Positions 56,392-64,000 of a DNA stretch of 64,000 nt are shown here, in pieces. Each line of letters opens with the position of its first letter. The first letter of the stretch is position 1. A program made the translations under genes and the position numbers. A model generated the notes under the pieces. The model saw only the letters and a list, made by a program, of their open reading frames with translations, searched no databases and was not told the origin of the DNA. Origin of the DNA: Ichthyophthirius multifiliis (Eukaryota; Ciliophora; Oligohymenophorea; Hymenostomatida); contig NW_004086173.1 in NCBI RefSeq assembly GCF_000220395.1, positions 48,173-112,172 of the forward strand. The letters run 5' to 3'.

Positions 56392-59300
56392 TCATTCAAA
56401 ATATATATAAAATAACTATTATAATAAGACTTAAATAATTTTTTTACAATAAGATGTATCTACGTCATTCTCATTTTTTTAAAACGAAAGTTAAAAAGCT
56501 ACTTTTTCTTTATTTTCTTCATTTTAAAACGCGGTGATTTTAATCAAATACACATAATCTTTATTATCGAAAAGTTTGAAAGCTCCTCCATATTCTCTAT
56601 AATTCTAATCATAATTGATATTCTGAATATCATCAGTTAATTCAATCAAACAATTATATAAATTTTTAAAGTCCTCACTATTTTTAACTAGATGGTTATT
56701 AAAATAATTACCATTACAACAAATTGCATAATCATTATTTTATTCCCACAATTCTTCAAATATTTATTTACTAATAAATTCCATATTTAAATATTTATTA
56801 ATGGAACAAGGAATTAATATACAACTTCTATAAGATTTTTATCCTGTACTAAATAAATATATAATATTTAAATAAAAAAATATATTACTTATATGCTATT
56901 TAAGCCATAATCATTTATAAATCAATTTTAAAACTAGGAATATAAATATCTTAATTAATAGTTTCTTAAGGTTTTAAATTCATCTGATTTATTTAAGGAG
57001 GATCAGCTAGAACAGTTAAATATCCTATTTATTAAGTAAAATATATGTATATATAAATTAAATATATGTATATATAAATTATATATATATATATATATAT
57101 AATATAGATATTTATATTAATATGTATTTATATTTATTTTATTTTTATTTTTTTATTTATATAATAAATTATATTTAAATATATTTATATTTAATTTATT
57201 AAAAAAATATATATAAATAACCTTTACAATAAGATAAAGCTATTAAAATGGAATTTATATTTACACTTAATTTATTCGTATAAGTAAGACTTATTTTTAG
57301 AATATATTCTTTATTTTATTTATTTTTAACAAAATTATATTTTGCACTAATTTGAAATTCAAAAGAATCATAAAGAATACAATTTTATAAAATATAGGAC
57401 TCTTTAATTGTTTTTTTATCTTAATTTATTCTACCAGATTATTATTTTAAATTTTAATTATACCATTATCTTTCAACTTCTTATATTTATTCAAATTTAA
57501 TTTGTCTTTGTTTATTTATATTAACTTTTAAAGGATTTGGACTAAAAAAATTTTTATAAATATATATATATATATATTTATATAATATATATATTTATAT
57601 GTTTATAATTTAAATCTTTATTATTGTTTTTTATTATTTATATATATTAATATTTTTTATATTTTATTTACATTAATGAACTAGGACCTATAAAGTTATT
57701 TTTAAATGAATTAATCGAAAAATCAATTATATCATTAATTTAGTTATTTTATTTTTTATTTTATTCAGCTATTTCATAAGCTTTTAGTACTGTATAATTA
57801 TCTTAATATATATTTTATAAATGGCTATTTTAATCATACAAATTACAATGTGCTGCAGTTTTATCATATAAATTTTTAAGATTTTATACATTGTTATCAT
57901 TATTTAAATCATTTTAATATTAAATTCTTTCTAAACTAATTTAAGATTTTTCTGAATTTTTTTCTATTTTATAATCTTAGAATTGATTTTCCGAAAAAGC
58001 CTAAGATATATTATTATTTTCATCTATTTATTATTTTTAATTGGATTAATTATTTATTTTAGGGGATATAGTATATTCCATATTACTCATATTAGAAAAT
58101 TATTTCTATATTTCTTTTTGATGTTCATCTAATTTTAAGATTTATTTTTTCTATTCAAACGTATTTTTTTCAATTAACTATATTTTTTCCAAAAGAACAT
58201 TGTTTAAATTAGCATCATAACTATTTTCCTCTTATTTTTTATAAAATTCTTCTTTTAATTTGCATATTTCTTTATGTAAATCATCTATTATAGAATTATT
58301 TTTATCTTTTTCTTATTCTTATTTTAATTAATTTTTTAATTGAATAATTTCTATTTAATATTATTACAGACTTTATTCATTTTTCTAATTATATAAATAA
58401 ATATTGAAATAAATTTAATAAATATACATATAATATGTAATTTTTTTTGAATTACATTATTAATTTTTTAATTTATTTATTATTAATATTATGTAACTTC
58501 AATAAGTTATTTTTCAATTAATTATATATTTTTTCTATATTCACAATGTAAAATAATTACTTAATTATTTTTATATTATTCTTTTAAAATCTTTATCTCA
58601 TTTTAATTATTCGTCATAATTTAAAACTGCTTTCTTATTTGAATTAAATCTTCTTTTCCAGCTTTTTTATTTTTTTAAATTTTTCATTAAAGTTTTATAT
58701 TTATTATTTAATAGTATATAATTTTTATTGTATTTTTTCTTATTCTTTTTAATACTGTTTTAATTTAATACTCTTTTTTTTTATATATAATTAATATTTT
58801 TTAAAAAATACCCATTATTCTTAAGTATAATTAGAATTATAAATATCTTCCATTTCTTCTTTGATTATTGATAATTTTATATTTAAATTATCATTTACTT
58901 AAAAATTATTAGCAAATTCAAAATTATCTAAATCTAACTTTTAATTTTCGATACTAATATTATTATCAATATTATTATTATTATTATTAATATTATTATT
59001 ATTTTCTATTATTTATTATGAATTAATTTTTTTTAAACTCTTAAAATAATATAAAAATAATTATAATATTAATATAATTACAACTATTTCATTTTTAGAT
59101 AAAATTTAGCTTTAAATTTACTTAACAACATTTGATTATTAAGATTTATCTTATTCTTCTTTTTTAATATTACATTCACTATTTTTAATGTTTTCATTTT
59201 CAATTTAAATATTATTTCTTTAATTATTTTCTTTTTTTTCCAATTTATTTTCAAGTCCTTTTATTTATTATCCTTTTGACTAAAAAGATATAATACTCTA

Positions 59301-60176
59301 TGCTTATAAAATTTTATTTTATTTTCCCTAAACTTATTATGCTTAAGCAACTGAAGCAAATGGATTTTCCTCAAAATCTTCTTTACTTTTATTTTGCTTT
59401 ATTATTTATTCTCCACTAGTTTTTTATTTTACTTAAGACTCTTACATATGTTTTAATTAATACCCATTATATTATTAACCTTTTTTTATTTTCAATAAAT
59501 CCTATTCTGAAGGTAATAAATCATCAAAATCATCTAAATTTCGACTATTTTCATACTTTACTTTGCTGGTTTTGACACTATCTTCATATTCTTCCACAAA
59601 GCCGTATTTCATAGCTTCGACTTTCGAATCTTCGCCCCCTGAAGCTTCAGAAACTTAACCGAAAGCATCTAAATCAAATGCTTATTCTTTTTATTATTTA
59701 AGAGTCTATGATTTTTATTATTATTATAGATAAGAATTTTATTTAAGTAAAGTATTATCTTATTATATAAAGGGATTAGAGTTTTTTTTTTAGAAGTTAT
59801 TCATAATAATATCTTCATTTTTTTTTTATTACCAAAAATTTATTTTAGAATCTTCACTTTAATTAAATTTTTAAGAATCTTAAGGAGAATCTTCCATTGG
59901 ATTTTTTATATTTCCAAAAATATTTGAATTTTTATTAGATTTATCATCTTATTTTTAACTATTTTATTTAAAACTACTAAATTTACTTAAATTTTGTAAT
60001 TAAGATTCGCCTCTTGAAATAACTTTTTATTTTTTTTATTGTGAATTTGTATTAAAAAAGTCAGAATCTTCTAATGGGTTTGCTATTTAATCATAAAAAT
60101 CATTTTTTTAAAAATTTTGAAAAAAATCCATATAATTATCATCATTATTAGAGTTATTTTATTAAGATTATTGCAT
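56392..60176 (-). CDS. Coiled-coil endocytic protein ending in an alpha-adaptin-like appendage
   Basis: MQQSQQNNSNNDDNYMDFFQ at 60176 starts a Ser/Gln/Asn-rich N-terminus with endocytic peptide motifs: FDLDAFG (about 59670), DDFDDLLPSE, and ENPFASV (about 59360, an NPF EH ligand), plus NPLEDSDFF and NPMEDS. A long coiled coil spans about 59250-57700. The C-terminal 300 residues match an AP-2 alpha appendage. The beta-sandwich half has ILYDSFEFQISAKYNFV and YILKISLTYTNKLSVNINS, then ADPPQINQMNLKPQETINQD. The platform half has CILIPCSINKYLNMEFISKQ and FEELWEQNNDYAI, then YREYGGAFKLFDNKDYVYLI and KITAFQNEENKEKVAFQLSF. It stops at TGA 56392-56394. Introns lie near 57030-57230, 57545-57670 and 58390-58500. 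No adaptin trunk precedes the appendage. The family match is strong in the platform. The role in clathrin-type uptake is inferred. Confidence 0.7.
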
Positions 60177-60341
60177 TTTTTTCTTTAATATTTTTTTAAA
60201 AAAAAAAACAAAAAAACTAATAATAATAATATATATATTAAGTAAAGAAAATAATTATTTTTATATAAGAAATTAAGGTTAAATAAATATATTTATTTAT
60301 TTTTATAAAAAAAATTCAAATTGTTATTTTTTATTTTTATA

Positions 60342-60377
<36 letters not shown>

Positions 60378-60565
60378 CAACCATTGAGAAATAATTAGAT
60401 TTAAATATTATAAACATGTAAATATTAAAAATTAATATTCTTATAAAAAATTAATAAAAAAAACGCAAATATAAGAATTCTATGTTTTTATATGTTTATA
60501 AAATATATATGTAATAACATAAATATCTGAATTTATGGTAAATTATATCTAAAATAAAAAAAATA
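60177..60565. other. Intergenic, A+T-rich
   Basis: About 390 bases between two minus-strand genes, with a TA tract at about 60348-60372. No feature is seen. Confidence 0.55.
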
Positions 60566-61975
<1,410 letters not shown>

Positions 61976-62403
61976 TTTTTTTTTTTTAATTTTTATAAAA
62001 TGTTTTTTTTTTTTTTTTTAAGAATCTAATCTTGAAAATAAAATAAATATAATAATTTTTTTATTTTATTAATTAAAATACAATTTTTTTTATTATTTAT
62101 TTTAAATTAAAAAAAAAATATTATTAATTATTAAAGTCTTTTCCTAATGTGTTATTTATACAAGTAAATTAATTTCATTATTTTAGTTGTTTAATTTTAA
62201 ACTAACAAAAACATTAATTTTTTTAAAGAGCTATAAATATTTAAAAATAATTATAAGTAAAAAAAAATTAATCGTATTAAAATAAATTAAAAGAAAAATT
62301 AAATAATAAAAATTATAAAACAAATAAATAAAACAAAATTTAAATTTAAATATAATAAAGAATAATATTTATTTTAAAAATATTCATATGATTAAAATAA
62401 ATA

Positions 62404-62481
<78 letters not shown>

Positions 62482-62705
62482 AGAATATAATAAAAAAATA
62501 CTAATACCATAAACTACATAAACATAAATAATTTCTATAAAATTTAAAACATATAAATTTAAAAAAAAAACCTTTAATAAAGTATTTTTACAAATATAAA
62601 CTTAAAAAATACAAATAAAGTAAATATATATAAAAAAATATTAAAAGAGTCATATTTTTCGACAGATATATATTTAAATATATATATATATAGAATGAAA
62701 AAAAA
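61976..62705. other. Intergenic, A+T-rich, with a (TA)n array
   Basis: About 730 bases between the PSMC4 start and the thymidylate kinase stop. It holds uninterrupted TA at 62415-62477, the longest in the window. No coding or RNA signal is seen. Confidence 0.6.
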
Positions 62706-63347
62706 TCACTCCATCCATAATTTATCAAGTTCACATTTAAGTCTTTTTTACATTAAAACATCTAAGTGGTCTTTAATTTCTTAATGGACTTCATCTAAGC
62801 TTTTTTCAGTGTCAATTCTGACAACATTTTTTTCATTTCTTAGCAATCCTTCAAATTCGAATCTGACTTTTTTCTAAAAGGAATTATTCTCATAAATTTC
62901 TTCACCGAACCCTCCTCTTTTACTTGTCACTTCTTCCGAAGCGTACAAATAAAAAATAATATCAGGCTAAGGAAGTCCTTTATCACAATTTTTACACCAT
63001 TCCACATTTAAACCTTTAGCTGTAGAGTAACATACACCTGAATAAGCGTATCGATCAGATATAATAGTTATTCCAGAGTTGATTTTTTCCACTATATCCA
63101 TTTAATTTTCCCATCTATCAGCAGAAAATAATAAATGAATAGTTTAATCAGTATATGTTTATCCACCTTTTAAAAAATTATTTATTTATTATCCAATCAT
63201 TGTAGTACGATCAGGAAATTTCTTTATTTAGGCTGTTTTTTATAAACCTTATATATATTAAAGTAATCTTTCTGATTAAGTTGTTTTTCCACACCTATCT
63301 AATCCTTCGAAAACAATAAATAAACCTCTTTGTTTTTATTTTTTCAT
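62706..63347 (-). CDS. tmk: Thymidylate kinase (dTMP kinase)
   Basis: Phosphorylates dTMP to dTDP for DNA synthesis. An intronless frame of 213 codons, the usual length. MKKQKQRGLFIVFEGLDRCG at 63347 carries the P-loop FEGLDRCGKTTQ. Then KKFPDRTTMIGQQINNFLKG (the DR(E/S)T block), HLLFSADRWENQMDI (the LLFSANRWE block), IISDRYAYSGVCYSTAKGL (the DRY(A/S)SG block) and LPQPDIIFYLYAS. The LID has KRGGFGEEIYENNSFQKKVR, like the eukaryotic enzyme, where Arg is in the P-loop (LDR) and not in the LID. It stops ELDKLWMEX-type at TGA 62706-62708 (last residues KLWME). No break is seen. Confidence 0.95.
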
Positions 63348-63680
63348 TATTTTTTTTGTTTTATTTTAATAAATTATTTTTAAACTAAAATAATATTTAA
63401 GCAGAAATAGTAAATTTTATTTATATTTCTTATTATTCGCGCTGGTATATATTTTTTTTGAAAAAGAATATTTTTTTTTGTAATTAATTTAAATATTATA
63501 TATTCAAAAATAAAAAAAAAAAATTAAATTTATAAAATTCATTTAATTTTAAAATAAATATATTTTTAAACAAATTAATATTATTAATATTAATTTATTT
63601 AAAAAAAAAAATTAAATTATTAAAGCAATTTAAAAATTATATATTATAAAAATAATAATTCTAAATATAAAAAAATGAAT

Positions 63681-63725
<45 letters not shown>

Positions 63726-64000
63726 ATTCTTTTTTACTTTAATAACTTTATAACTTTTTTTTCTATATTTTTTTATATTTTAATTTATATCTCACGTAAA
63801 CTTAAAAAAATAACATACAATTCTTTTTATAATTAAATTTATTATATTTTTGGAAATATACATCTAATATTTATTTATTAAATCTTTTTATTTATTTAAA
63901 TTTTATTATTAAATTTCATAAAAATATAATTATAATTTAGTTTACTTTAATTATTATAATTTTTAAAATAACTTTTTTTTACAACTTTACTATTAATAAT
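63348..64000. other. A+T-rich right edge
   Basis: About 650 bases upstream of the thymidylate kinase, made of A/T runs and a TA tract near 63678-63722. No gene could be supported to the window edge. Confidence 0.55.

Noticed and set aside
62415-62477. (TA)n array as a telomere, centromere or origin signal
   Set aside because: Ciliate telomeres of this group are G-rich (GGGGTT-type) and none is present; similar TA tracts occur in introns all over the window.

Overview
The window is about 85% A+T and reads as a ciliate macronuclear chromosome. In the standard code almost no gene is open. If TAA and TAG are read as glutamine and TGA is the only stop, long conserved proteins appear. Each ends at a TGA where the family is expected to end: the proteasome ATPase ends EYQFYK, and the dynein ends shortly after its TTGHSTNFV motif. 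Introns are short, very A+T-rich and GT...AG bounded, and many are almost pure (TA)n. Together these point to an oligohymenophorean, and the extreme A+T suggests something like Ichthyophthirius. The species is inferred, not proven. No rRNA, tRNA, CRISPR or transposon was recognised. All gene calls come from manual translation with this code, so internal exon borders are approximate unless a position is given.

Layout. 1-712 (-): 3' part of an unknown protein. 1270-5692 (-): secreted-type Cys-rich receptor-like membrane protein. 6495-20098 (-): axonemal dynein heavy chain. 21023-23773 (-): SAPS-type regulatory subunit of PP6/Sit4 phosphatase. 24599-27326 (+): VPS10/sortilin receptor. 27596-29803 (+): SHIPPO (PG-rich) repeat protein. 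30023-31619 (+): B-box-like coiled-coil protein. 32292-33590 (-): divergent calpain. 33749-35326 (+): transcription-type cyclin. 37788-38830 (+): cell-cycle-type cyclin. 40539-45744 (+): tmcB-like polytopic PAS protein. 46198-48086 (-): atypical protein kinase. 48216-49391 (-): TBC1D13-type Rab GAP. 49626-50756 (+): possible GNAT-fold protein. 51090-54146 (-): aconitase of the IRP1 type. 54724-56007 (+): second atypical kinase. 56392-60176 (-): coiled-coil protein ending in an alpha-adaptin-like appendage. 60566-61975 (-): 26S proteasome subunit Rpt3. 62706-63347 (-): thymidylate kinase. The stretches between are A+T-rich and look non-coding.

The genes are a mix of housekeeping, cilium and membrane-traffic functions with no operon logic. 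Dynein and the SHIPPO protein are axonemal. Sortilin, the Rab GAP and the adaptin-appendage protein belong to vesicle traffic, which in ciliates feeds secretory organelles and parasomal sacs. The two cyclins and the SAPS subunit belong to growth and cycle control. The most unusual objects are the adaptin-appendage/coiled-coil protein, the two kinases that share an H-[AG]-D-I-R-P loop and lack DFG, the divergent calpain, and a cyclin that needs one -1 shift at an A7 run.
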